Positions 1-7,667 of a DNA stretch of 32,773 nucleotides are shown here, one piece after another. Made by a program: the position numbers and the translations under genes. Below the pieces are notes generated by a model. That model made no database searches. It saw only the letters and a list, made by a program, of their open reading frames with translations, and was not told the origin of the DNA. How positions within the stretch are numbered: the first letter of the stretch is position 1; each line of letters begins with the position of its first letter. This stretch comes from a bacterium (lineage in GTDB: Bacteria; Zixibacteria; MSB-5A5; WJJR01), in NCBI GenBank assembly GCA_021813505.1, contig JAKAKI010000069.1, forward strand, positions 1-32,773, in the 5' to 3' direction.

Positions 1-461
1 GTCGCCAGAAAGCAGGTCTGCCGCTTCTCGCTGCTAACTGGTTTCCGCAGCACAAATGCGGAATCGTCGCGCTCGAAGGCAACGACAAACACACTCTCAC
101 TTGCCACCGGGTCATAGCAGACCTGGAAATCATCTATGGTTGCTTTGAGGGGAATTTGACTCACAATAGTTCCTGCGCTGATGTCCTGGAGAAACAGGCT
201 GGCAGGCTCGTCACGATTCGACCATCCGTTCAGAGCTTCAACTGCAAGCGCGTTCACCTCTCCGAAACGCCCCATTCGATAGAGTCGGATCGGATTCGGA
301 ACCGGACGGCGCAGCAGCGTGGGTTCCTGAATACTCGTCTGTGTGACTTCGTAGGGGAGGTACTGTTTGGAGCGCGAGTAGTCGATCTTGATCTCGTCGA
401 CCGCATACACGCGGCCCGACGGAGACAAAATAAGTACTCCAAGAATCAAGATGCGGTACAT
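1..461 (-). CDS. Secreted protein of unknown function, N-terminal part (cut by window edge)
   Basis: An open frame runs from an ATG at 461 to the window edge without a stop, giving 153 residues; the C-terminus lies outside. Residues 1-20 form a signal peptide: a short basic start (MYRIL), a hydrophobic stretch (LILGVLILSPS) and a likely cleavage after RVYA, so the product is probably exported. The mature part begins VDEIKIDYSRS and contains the segment VCYDPVASESVFVVAFERDD, whose alternating hydrophobic pattern suggests beta strands. I recognise no family. There is no clear Shine-Dalgarno sequence; an in-frame GTG lies two codons upstream. A strong sigma70-like promoter about 47 bases upstream supports this as a real gene transcribed separately from the MATE gene before it. 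Confidence 0.72.
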   Translation of the reverse strand, partial: MYRILILGVLILSPSGRVYAVDEIKIDYSRSKQYLPYEVTQTSIQEPTLLRRPVPNPIRLYRMGRFGEVNALAVEALNGWSNRDEPASLFLQDISAGTIVSQIPLKATIDDFQVCYDPVASESVFVVAFERDDSAFVLRKPVSSEKRQTCFLA

Positions 462-507
462 AGACACTGGCGGCGACGAGAGAACGAAAGCAGACTTCGC
501 CCAGCGA

Positions 508-536
508 AGTATAGCCAGGGCTGCCAACGTTGTCAA
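508..536 (-). promoter_or_regulatory. Near-consensus sigma70 promoter for the left-edge secreted protein
   Basis: On the minus strand a perfect TTGACA (-35, at 531-536) is followed after exactly 17 bases by TATACT (-10, at 508-513). Transcription would start near 501, leaving a 5' leader of about 40 bases before the ATG at 461. It lies between the MATE stop codon (570) and the secreted-protein start. Confidence 0.8.
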
Positions 537-569
537 GATTCCCTATGAACGGGAAAACACCGCGATGTC

Positions 570-1949
570 TTACCGCACCTGACGTTTCTTCCAGCGTCCC
601 AGACCGAACCAGAAGTAGAGGGAGGTGCCTTTTGCGAGCGTTGTGAGGGTGATGGCCCACCAGACGCCGTCGATGCCCCAGCCGAATACTTTGGCGAGCA
701 ACCAGGCAATCGGGATGCGAGCCAGGGCGCCGGGGATCGCGACCAGCATTGGCGGGAGTGTGTCGCCCGCTCCGGCGAAGGCGCCTTCCACGACGATCTC
801 CCAGCCCATCAAGACCTGGGAAATCGCGAGGATTTGAACGTAGTGTTTGCCGGCCTCCAGGACCGCGGGATCGTCGACGAAAATGTGCATGATCGTTTCG
901 GGAAACAGCAGGAAGAGCACCGTTGTGAATCCGGTGATGGCGCTGACCAGGAGCACCGTCTTGCGCGCCAACTGCGCCGCCCGATCGGGATTCCCGGCAC
1001 CGAGGTTTTGACCGACCAGGGTCGCCACGGCGGTCGAGAATCCGAACGCAATGAGGTAATTGACCGATTCGATGCGATTGCCGATCCCGAGTGCAGCCAC
1101 CGCCTCCGTGCCGAATTCGGCGGTGATGCGGTTGATGAACAAATAGACGACGGAGAAGACGATTCCGGAAACCGAGATCGGCAATCCGATCATCACCAGA
1201 CGGCGGATTCGCGGCCAGTCCATTGGCCCAAGGAAGGAGAACCGGAAATCGAACGGCAGCCGGCGCTGACGCAGAAACCAGATGAATACAAGGCTGGTGA
1301 TGGCGTAGGAAATTGCGGTGGCCACCGCCGCGCCGGTTGAGCCCCACTCTGGAAATGGCCCGATGCCAAAGATGAGCATTGGATCAAGTATGACATTGAG
1401 CGTCACACCAATGGACGCGACGACAAGCGGCAGGCGGGTATTCCCTGAGGCACGGAACAAGCTTGCTGCCCACTCGGAGAACACGAGAAACACACCGGCC
1501 CCGAAGTAGACCGCCATGTACTGCCGCCCCAACCGCACGACTTCCGGTTCGAGATGCATGAGCTCAAAAAGCGGCCCGCGTAACAGGAGCCCCACGGCTG
1601 CGGACGCCACCCCATAGATGAGGGCGAATCGAAAGGTCTCCTCGGCGACAGACTGGGCACGGCCGAACTCACGCGCACCGACGGCGTGCGAAATCATCGC
1701 CACGACGCCGGTTGACAGGACAGCAGTGAGCGAGATCAGGATCCACACGATGAACGTGGCCGAGATCACCGCCGCCACCGGCACCGCGCCCATGTGCCCC
1801 ACCCAGATCGCATTGGTGATGGAGAAGAGCGTGTGCAGGAGCATCGACACAGTCGCGGGCCAGGCGAGCCGAATAATCGCCCGGTAGGGATGACCCCGGA
1901 GAATGGTGTCGATATCGCGATTGCTTGTGGTGGGCCGGGAGGTTTCCAT
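570..1949 (-). CDS. MATE family efflux transporter
   Basis: The 459-residue product has the length and about 12 hydrophobic segments expected of a MATE (NorM/DinF-like) exporter, which expels drugs or metabolites in exchange for Na+ or H+ across the inner membrane. After a polar N-terminus the first helix region reads AIIRLAWPATVSMLLHTLF, with the family-typical P in helix 1, followed by a loop with WVGHMG. The second half repeats the architecture, starting around MIGLPISVSGIVFSVVYLF. Residue GLPISVSG and the QNLGAGNPDRA loop are typical of MATE halves. It lies 124 bases downstream of aroQ, so it may be read through from the aro block or have its own weak promoter; no convincing one was seen. 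Substrate cannot be inferred. Confidence 0.92.
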   Translation of the reverse strand: METSRPTTSNRDIDTILRGHPYRAIIRLAWPATVSMLLHTLFSITNAIWVGHMGAVPVAAVISATFIVWILISLTAVLSTGVVAMISHAVGAREFGRAQSVAEETFRFALIYGVASAAVGLLLRGPLFELMHLEPEVVRLGRQYMAVYFGAGVFLVFSEWAASLFRASGNTRLPLVVASIGVTLNVILDPMLIFGIGPFPEWGSTGAAVATAISYAITSLVFIWFLRQRRLPFDFRFSFLGPMDWPRIRRLVMIGLPISVSGIVFSVVYLFINRITAEFGTEAVAALGIGNRIESVNYLIAFGFSTAVATLVGQNLGAGNPDRAAQLARKTVLLVSAITGFTTVLFLLFPETIMHIFVDDPAVLEAGKHYVQILAISQVLMGWEIVVEGAFAGAGDTLPPMLVAIPGALARIPIAWLLAKVFGWGIDGVWWAITLTTLAKGTSLYFWFGLGRWKKRQVR

Positions 1950-2073
1950 CGTCAGTCAATCCGCGATCCAGAATCCGCAACCGGGCAATCAGGCCGGTGC
2001 GAGGCGGGAAGGTATCATTTTGGCGGCGGTGAATCGATGCCAATCAGTAAACTGGCAGCCATGTAATGAATCT

Positions 2074-2511
2074 TCAGCGGGGGAGTGTTGCCAGATGATC
2101 CAGCGCCAGAAGGTAGCCGTTGACGCCCAGACCGGAGATAACACCTCGGCAGGCGCCCGAAATGACGGAGGTGTGGCGGAATGGCTCTCGTGCGAAGATG
2201 TTCGAGATGTGGACTTCGATGGCGGGGATCGGAATTGCGGCGATGGCGTCGCGCAATGCCACTGATGTGTGGGCAAAGCCGCCGGGATTGATGATCACGC
2301 CGACCGACGAGTCGGCCGCGGCATGCAAGCGATCGATTAACTCTCCCTCATGATTGGACTGGAAGAACTCAACCGCCAGCCCCAGTGTCTGGGCGCGCTT
2401 CGCAATCCGGTCATTAACCTGATCGAGCGTCTCATGGCCGTAAACCTCCGGCTCACGCAAACCCAGGCGATTCAGATTCGGACCATTGAGGACAAGGATT
2501 GTTCTGGTCAT
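2074..2511 (-). CDS. aroQ: 3-dehydroquinate dehydratase, type II
   Basis: This 145-residue protein is the normal size for type II dehydroquinase, the cytosolic dodecamer that dehydrates 3-dehydroquinate to 3-dehydroshikimate. The N-terminus ILVLNGPNLNRLGLREPEVY holds the substrate-loop arginine and the catalytic tyrosine (in EVYG), and the active-site histidine and following segment appear as EVHISNIFAREPFR. GVIINPGGFAHTSVALRDA is the family's central motif. The ATG is preceded by AGGAGT at good spacing. It is the last aro gene of the cluster, separated from aroB by a 130-base gap that holds palindrome copy 1. Confidence 0.97.
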   Translation of the reverse strand: MTRTILVLNGPNLNRLGLREPEVYGHETLDQVNDRIAKRAQTLGLAVEFFQSNHEGELIDRLHAAADSSVGVIINPGGFAHTSVALRDAIAAIPIPAIEVHISNIFAREPFRHTSVISGACRGVISGLGVNGYLLALDHLATLPR

Positions 2512-2545
2512 AAGTGCGTACTCCTGTCATAGGTATTGCATGCGT

Positions 2546-2619
2546 GTGGGAGGGCGAGGCTCCCGCCGAGCCATGTCACCGTGCGGAAGCATGGCTCGGC
2601 AGGAGCCTCGCCCTCCCAC
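2546..2619. repeat. Long palindrome family, copy 1 (aroB-aroQ gap)
   Basis: Two 30-base arms (2546-2575 and 2590-2619) are reverse complements with one mismatch and enclose a 14-base loop. The arm core begins GGGAGGGCGAGGCTCC and ends in GCCGAGCC. This is one of seven copies in the window; here it separates aroB from aroQ. RNA from either strand would form a very stable hairpin. Confidence 0.95.
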
Positions 2620-2641
2620 GCAATTTCGGACATGACTTGCA

Positions 2642-3805
2642 TCATCCGTGCATCCAGTCGGCAATGTAGGTCAGAGCACCTCTGATCTCTTTTTCGGTCA
2701 CATCGCCACGGATGTCCACTCGCCCGATACCTCTGGGTAAGATCCAGATATTGCGGCCACGGACCCGTTTCTTGTCAACCGTCAGGTGACGCGCGATGTC
2801 AAAGGCCTTGAATGAGGCCAGCCGCCGGGGACGAAGAAGCGTGCACATCGCAGCCAGTCGCGCGAAATCTCGGCCGGACCACTGCCCGCGTTTCATGGCC
2901 ATCCAGCCGGCGCCGACCATTCCGAGCGCAACCGCTTCGCCATGCCGCAAGGCCCGGTAGTTCCCCCAGCGCTCGAAGGCATGGCCCAACGTATGGCCGA
3001 AATTCAGTAGGCGCCGCAGTCCGTGATCAGTTTCATCGGCGGCAACGATGCGCAATTTGATTCTGGCGCAACATTCAATCACGGAATCCGGAATCGCTTC
3101 GTCTCCGGAGATCCAGGATTCCAAGTGCCGCTCGCAGGCCCGAAACAGGGTTCGGTCCGCGATGACGCCATACTTGACGACCTCGGCGAGCCCCGAACAG
3201 CGTTCACAGATGGGCAGCGTATCCAGGACCGACGGATCGATGACGATCCCTGCGGGTTGATAGAAACAGCCGATCAGGTTTTTGCCGCGTGTGTGGTTGA
3301 TACCGACCTTGCCACCGATTGCCGCGTCGACCTGCCCAACGATTGAGGTAGGAGCCTGCCAGAAGGGGAGTCCACGCAGGAATGTTGCTGCGGCGAATCC
3401 GGTGACATCGCCGACGGTCCCGCCACCGAGCGCGATAACTGGCGTGTTGCGATCGTAACCAAGCTCGAACCAATGATTATGCAGCTTTGCCACGGTCGCG
3501 CTGGTTTTAATGTTCTCGCCGGCCGGAGTGACGGAGATGTTCACCGACCACCCTGCGTTGGCCAGTGAGTCGATGACGCGTTGCGCCAAAAGTCCGGCGA
3601 CATTCCGATCGGTGACAACCTCTATCGGATTCGTCGGGCGGGCAGAGGATTTCGCTTTAGACTTCGATTTCCCAGACGAAATACCGGGCACCGCTTCACT
3701 TTGCAGAATTATCTCACCCAGACGATCAATCAAACCGTTGGCCAGATACACGGAAACGCGACGTCCGGGGGTATGCCCAATCAAAGTCGGTGAGATTCTC
3801 TTCAC
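2642..3805 (-). CDS. aroB: 3-dehydroquinate synthase
   Basis: AroB converts DAHP to 3-dehydroquinate in the cytosol, using NAD+ and a divalent metal. The NAD-binding segment GGGTVGDVTGFAAATFLRG, the motif QVDAAIGGKVGINHTRGKN and the metal-ligand region (FGHTLGHAFERWG, with RHGEAVALGM just after) are all present. I place the start at a GTG at 3805, 7 bases past the aroK stop, giving 387 residues; the frame stays open to a GTG at 3868 and ATG at 3865, which would overlap aroK by about 55 bases and lack a ribosome site. The N-terminal domain proper begins at RRVSVYLANGLIDRL. A somewhat unusual basic insert (SGKSKSKAKSSARP) lies early in the protein. Confidence 0.95.
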   Translation of the reverse strand: MKRISPTLIGHTPGRRVSVYLANGLIDRLGEIILQSEAVPGISSGKSKSKAKSSARPTNPIEVVTDRNVAGLLAQRVIDSLANAGWSVNISVTPAGENIKTSATVAKLHNHWFELGYDRNTPVIALGGGTVGDVTGFAAATFLRGLPFWQAPTSIVGQVDAAIGGKVGINHTRGKNLIGCFYQPAGIVIDPSVLDTLPICERCSGLAEVVKYGVIADRTLFRACERHLESWISGDEAIPDSVIECCARIKLRIVAADETDHGLRRLLNFGHTLGHAFERWGNYRALRHGEAVALGMVGAGWMAMKRGQWSGRDFARLAAMCTLLRPRRLASFKAFDIARHLTVDKKRVRGRNIWILPRGIGRVDIRGDVTEKEIRGALTYIADWMHG

Positions 3806-3812
3806 TAGGCGC

Positions 3813-4391
3813 TCACTGTCCAACAGGTGCCTGCCACCAGGCTGCCAACCGGTTTGCCACTTCATCACAGGACAATTCGGACGTGTCGATCACGTGATCC
3901 GCGATTGCGTTAAAGAGTGCCAACCGGCTTTGCAGAATCAAGTCCGCATGCATCACGAAGCGCTCGAAAGGCTCGGGTGAATTGGCGGCAGAGCCACCGG
4001 TCACCGATCCCACAAGCGGACGGGAGCTGTCGTCTTTGATGCGTTGCCAGATGGCGGGCCAACTGGCCGTCATCAGAACGGTGCGTCCGGTACGGCGCAT
4101 GATGTCAGCGATCAACGGTGTGGCCGGTGCGCCACCTCCGAGTGCAATGACCGCGCCGGCGCTGCCGATGATGTAGCGCAGTGCTTTCGCCTCGTGCGTG
4201 CGAAACGCAGCTTCGCCTTCAAGACGAAATGTGGCACCGATCGAGCGGCCGGTCATGGCGATGATCACATCATCGAGATCATAGAACTGCCGGGCGAGTT
4301 TGGCCGCCAGCACCCGCCCGACGGCACTCTTGCCTGTCCCCATAAAACCGGCGAGGAATAAATGCCGCTGGCCGTGAGCGGTGACGCTCAT
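3813..4391 (-). CDS. aroK: Shikimate kinase
   Basis: At 192 residues this is a typical AroK, which phosphorylates the 3-hydroxyl of shikimate with ATP. Walker A is GFMGTGKSAVG (residues 15-25), the shikimate-binding YDLDD follows at 37-41, FRLEGEAAFR and the ALGGGAP loop (substrate binding) are present, and the lid region contains SRPLVG. The start is fixed by an ATGA overlap with the upstream Gate-domain gene, whose stop shares bases 4388-4391; a longer open frame upstream is only a shadow of that gene. The coupling suggests the kinase is co-translated with the membrane protein before it. Confidence 0.97.
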   Translation of the reverse strand: MSVTAHGQRHLFLAGFMGTGKSAVGRVLAAKLARQFYDLDDVIIAMTGRSIGATFRLEGEAAFRTHEAKALRYIIGSAGAVIALGGGAPATPLIADIMRRTGRTVLMTASWPAIWQRIKDDSSRPLVGSVTGGSAANSPEPFERFVMHADLILQSRLALFNAIADHVIDTSELSCDEVANRLAAWWQAPVGQ

Positions 4392-4861
4392 GAGTGTTTC
4401 TCCGCCTCCAACGTAACAGGCGCAGCAGTCCTGGGCCACCCCAACTTTGACAGCCCATAAACGGCACCCAAGGCGACCAGGAAGCGCGTAACGATAATGA
4501 CCAGGCCATTGGCACCGAGGGCCACAAAGAGAAAGGTGTCTTCGATGATGGCATGGCAGAGCCCCAGAAACGCCGCAATCAGAAACACCTGTTTGGCATC
4601 GAGATCGCCGGAGCGTGACTGCGGAATCAGAACGCCGGCCCCGTAGGCAATTCCGAAGAGTATCCCGATCAGAAGTGGAAAGAGCGCCTGGGGACGGAAT
4701 CCGATGGGGCGAAATACCGGGTTGGTCGCGTCGATGAATCGTCCGAACCACCGCTGGGACTTGGCCCACTCGAGGAAGATGATCAGGGGCATGACGATCA
4801 AGAAGATCTTGAGCATCAGTCCGCCAAGGCCGCCGGCGATTTCGCTGACAATTTCAGGCAC
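4388..4861 (-). CDS. Gate-domain (nucleoside recognition) small membrane protein, second of a pair
   Basis: The 157-residue product has about four hydrophobic segments (roughly residues 13-33, 60-79, 91-116 and 118-137) and the motif GLCHAIIEDTFLFVALGANG, which resembles the Gate/nucleoside-recognition domain found in nucleoside transporters, FeoB and SpmA/SpmB. The start is a GTG at 4861. It follows the sister gene by 24 bases and overlaps aroK by ATGA. The two half-size proteins probably form one membrane complex. Nothing in the sequence shows a substrate; being sandwiched between aroE and aroK, handling of a shikimate-pathway metabolite is a possible but untested idea. Confidence 0.75.
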   Translation of the reverse strand: MPEIVSEIAGGLGGLMLKIFLIVMPLIIFLEWAKSQRWFGRFIDATNPVFRPIGFRPQALFPLLIGILFGIAYGAGVLIPQSRSGDLDAKQVFLIAAFLGLCHAIIEDTFLFVALGANGLVIIVTRFLVALGAVYGLSKLGWPRTAAPVTLEAEKHS

Positions 4862-4885
4862 AGTCTCTACCCTTCAATCCGATCG

Positions 4886-5332
4886 CTAATGCGGCAGCAG
4901 GAGCGCCACCAGCCATCCCAATGTCCAACCTGCGACAATGCGCAGAGTGACCAGCACCAGGGCGGGAGCGCGCATCTGCCGAAAGATGGCCGCTTCCATA
5001 ATATGTGAGTGCGAGACTCCCAGAATCACGCCGGCAACCGTGACGGCCACCGGGTTCCACTTCCCCGCCGCGATCACCGCCACTGCGGAATAGATATTCA
5101 CACAATGGCCGAGCACCATCGCCAGAGCCGCCTCACCCGGCAGGCGCCAAGTCCCCATAAACGGTTCAAAGAAACGGGCGATGGCCGGGAGGACCGGCGT
5201 GTGGTTGAGCAAGGCGACAACGATGTACACCGGAATCATGATGCGCATCAGCATCCAAAACGTCGCAAGCCCTTTCTTGGCACCGACGATCAGGACGTTG
5301 CCGTTCACGCGCGTCAGGAAATCGTTGTTCAC
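4886..5332 (-). CDS. Gate-domain (nucleoside recognition) small membrane protein, first of a pair
   Basis: This 148-residue protein has an amphipathic start and about four hydrophobic segments (around residues 26-43, 68-90, 94-112 and 123-146). The motif GVILGVSHSHIMEAAIF mirrors the H-x-x-x-E pattern of its partner (CHAIIEDT), and GHCVNIYSAVAV is a second conserved-looking loop. The start is a GTG at 5332 that overlaps the aroE stop as GTGA, so translation is likely coupled to aroE. Pairs of about 150-residue Gate proteins occur in several bacterial groups and are usually annotated only as nucleoside recognition proteins; a function is not established. Confidence 0.75.
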   Translation of the reverse strand: MNNDFLTRVNGNVLIVGAKKGLATFWMLMRIMIPVYIVVALLNHTPVLPAIARFFEPFMGTWRLPGEAALAMVLGHCVNIYSAVAVIAAGKWNPVAVTVAGVILGVSHSHIMEAAIFRQMRAPALVLVTLRIVAGWTLGWLVALLLPH

Positions 5333-6219
5333 CGGATGTTCTCCATGGCCAGTAGCACTTTATGGACATTGCCGGGAAATCGCTTGCCGGTCCAGAGGCA
5401 AAACGATTCTTCGGCTTGGGCCACGAGCATTCCCCAGCCACCGAAGAGCCGTTTGCATCCGGCCGCGCTGGCGTCGCGTAACAACCGCGTTTGGGCGGGG
5501 CGGTACACCAGGTCAAAAACGATCGCGGATCGTGGGATGGCCACACCATGCGGAAGCGGCGACCGACCGACGAACCCGTGTCCTCCGACGGGCGTGGCGT
5601 TGACCAAAAGGCCCGCGTCGGAGAGATATTCGCTCAGTGCGACGTGCGTCAGGGGACAACTGCTCCAGGAACATCTTTGTCCCCGAAGTGCGGCAAACTT
5701 TTTGACGAGTGCGTGACCCTTGCCCGCTGACCTGACAGCGAATGTCACCTGAGACGCTCGCAGTCTCGTCGCGAGCGCGTAGGCTACGGCGCGCGCAGCA
5801 CCCCCGGTACCGATGATGACCGCGTGGGAACCGGCCAGGACTCTGGCATAGGGAGACAGGACGCTCTGAATACCGTGGACGTCGGTGTTGTGGCCGATCC
5901 AGCGCCTGCCCTCGCGAACGACCGTGTTGACGGCGCCGACGGATTCCGCGATTTGGTCAACGCCGTCCAAGAGGGGCATGATGCGAACCTTATAGGGCTG
6001 AGTGACGTTGAAACCGCGAATGCCGCAATCGCCCGCCGCTCTGAGGAACCGTGTCAGTTGCGGCGCGTCGAGATCGAATAAGCCATACACCGCAGGCCAG
6101 CCGAGGTCCTCGAAGACTCTCCGGAAGATTACCGGCGAAAGCGAATACGGAATATCGCAGCCCACCAGCCCGTAGATGCCGCCTTCAGATGCGGAGGATG
6201 GCAACAGGTGGGATTTCAT
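5329..6219 (-). CDS. aroE: Shikimate dehydrogenase
   Basis: AroE reduces 3-dehydroshikimate to shikimate with NADPH in the cytosol. The 296-residue protein shows the substrate motifs YSLSPVIF and GFNVTQPYK (containing the catalytic lysine), GAVNT, GHNTD with the catalytic aspartate, and the dinucleotide fold GTGGAARAV. NATPVGG and the C-terminal FGGWGMLVAQAEESFCLWTG complete the pattern. Two segments depart from typical AroE: the residue after YSLSP context is F-R-R rather than H-N, and the NADP-binding strand-loop reads TFAVRSAGKGHALV instead of a clear NRTxxRA motif, so cofactor preference is uncertain. The start is an ATG 40 bases past aroA. Confidence 0.95.
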   Translation of the reverse strand: MKSHLLPSSASEGGIYGLVGCDIPYSLSPVIFRRVFEDLGWPAVYGLFDLDAPQLTRFLRAAGDCGIRGFNVTQPYKVRIMPLLDGVDQIAESVGAVNTVVREGRRWIGHNTDVHGIQSVLSPYARVLAGSHAVIIGTGGAARAVAYALATRLRASQVTFAVRSAGKGHALVKKFAALRGQRCSWSSCPLTHVALSEYLSDAGLLVNATPVGGHGFVGRSPLPHGVAIPRSAIVFDLVYRPAQTRLLRDASAAGCKRLFGGWGMLVAQAEESFCLWTGKRFPGNVHKVLLAMENIR

Positions 6220-6259
6220 GAATGCGATGGGTGGAGGGTAACGGCGCCGGTTGCCATGT

Positions 6260-7657
6260 TTATCGGACCAAGGCGGTCAGGGCGGCGAAGAAGTCCGGAT
6301 CGGAGATGCTCACGATGTCGGCGTTGTGAATAGTGCTCGGTGAGTCGGCCCAGAGTGCGGCAATGGAGAATGCCATGGCGATCCTGTGGTCGCCACATGG
6401 ATCGAAGGCGGCACCGTGCCAGGACGTCGGCCCTTCGATCGCCCAACCGTCCTCGAGTTCAGCGACCTTCGCCCCCATGGCGCGGAGATTCCTGGTCACG
6501 GCTGCGATGCGGTCCGATTCCTTGTGACGCAGTTCGGCGGCACCCCGGATCACCGAAACACCGTCCGCGCGCGCGGCGAGAACGGCGAGAATCGGCAATT
6601 CGTCAATGAGCAGCGGCGTTTCGGAGGCGGTCACGTGAACCGGCTTCAGAGACTTGGCGGCACTGATGCGAAGCTGGCCCGCCGGTTCACCAGTCGTGTG
6701 GTGATCCCGCGACTGCTCGGGCTCAACGCCCATTCGGCGCAGCACTTTGAGAAAACCAGTACGCGTAGGATTCAATCCCACACCGGCAATGATCAAGTCG
6801 GATCGGCGCACTCCGAGTGCGGCTGCGATGAAAAATGATGCGGCGGAAAAATCGCCCGGGATCCGCCATTCGCAGGCGTGGGGTCGGCGTCTGGCGCCGA
6901 TCACGATACGCCGATGAAATGTTTCGGCGCTCGCGATTCCGGCCTGTACCTCGGCCAGGATTTGTTCTCTGCGATCAGCGGGGCGTGGCGGCGCCTCGCT
7001 ATGGCAGTCGACACTGGCGTGCACCAGCATTCGTTCCGTGTGGTCGCGCGTGGCATCAGGTTCGATAACAACTGTCTCGCCCTTGGCATCGAGACCGGCG
7101 AGGATGATCGCCGATTTGACCTGGGCAGAGGGAACCGGCAGACGGTATTCAATCCCGCGGAGCGGGGAACCTTTGATGTGAATCGGCGCCGTATCCTGTG
7201 CCGAGAGTTCGATCACGGCACCCATGCGGCGAAGCGGTGCCGCGACGCGTGCCATCGGGCGGCGCGAGAGCGATTCGTCGCCAATGAGTGTGGCATCGAA
7301 GCTGCGTCCTGCCAGACAGCCGGACAAGAGGCGCATGGTCGTGCCGGAATTGCCGCAATCGAGTGCCCGTTCGGGTGCCGTCCAACCATTGACGCCGGGG
7401 CTCTCAACGATCCATCCGTCTTTGGTCGTGTCAATCGAGACGCCCAACTGGCGAAGACAGGCGGCGGTCGAGCCAACGTCGGCGGATCGAGAGATGGGCG
7501 TGATTGTCGACCGGCCGGCCGCCAGTGCCGCGAGAATCAGCGCACGGTGCGCGACCGATTTGTCCGGCGGCGGTGTGTAATGGCCGGTCAGCTTGGCGGC
7601 CGGTTCGATCTTGAGGTCTGTGGTCGGGCGCGATGTCATGGTGGGTGCTTTGCTCAT
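6260..7657 (-). CDS. aroA: 3-phosphoshikimate 1-carboxyvinyltransferase (EPSP synthase)
   Basis: AroA joins phosphoenolpyruvate to shikimate-3-phosphate. The 465-residue protein has the N-terminal PPDKSVAHRALILAALA (catalytic lysine), the PEP-binding LDCGNSGTTMRLLSG, GDESLSRRPM, the PSAQVKSAIILAGL segment, TRDHTERML, the C-domain PLLIDELPILAV and the ending DPCGDHRIAMAFSIAAL. It is about 30 residues longer than usual; around 20 of these lie between TRDHTERML and IPGDFSAASFF (about residues 212-265), a basic and polar stretch. It follows aroF by 10 bases. No strong ribosome site precedes the ATG at 7657; another ATG lies 18 bases further in. Confidence 0.96.
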   Translation of the reverse strand: MSKAPTMTSRPTTDLKIEPAAKLTGHYTPPPDKSVAHRALILAALAAGRSTITPISRSADVGSTAACLRQLGVSIDTTKDGWIVESPGVNGWTAPERALDCGNSGTTMRLLSGCLAGRSFDATLIGDESLSRRPMARVAAPLRRMGAVIELSAQDTAPIHIKGSPLRGIEYRLPVPSAQVKSAIILAGLDAKGETVVIEPDATRDHTERMLVHASVDCHSEAPPRPADRREQILAEVQAGIASAETFHRRIVIGARRRPHACEWRIPGDFSAASFFIAAALGVRRSDLIIAGVGLNPTRTGFLKVLRRMGVEPEQSRDHHTTGEPAGQLRISAAKSLKPVHVTASETPLLIDELPILAVLAARADGVSVIRGAAELRHKESDRIAAVTRNLRAMGAKVAELEDGWAIEGPTSWHGAAFDPCGDHRIAMAFSIAALWADSPSTIHNADIVSISDPDFFAALTALVR

Positions 7658-7667
7658 GATGTGGCGG

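Noticed and set aside
156-548. Plus-strand open frame of 130 codons at the left edge
   Set aside because: It lies antisense to the secreted-protein gene and its promoter, has no recognisable domain and very biased composition; the minus-strand gene has a signal peptide and a promoter.
238-1347. Minus-strand frame of 369 codons overlapping the MATE gene
   Set aside because: It is out of frame with the MATE gene, rich in Arg/His/Gly and typical of GC-rich shadow frames.
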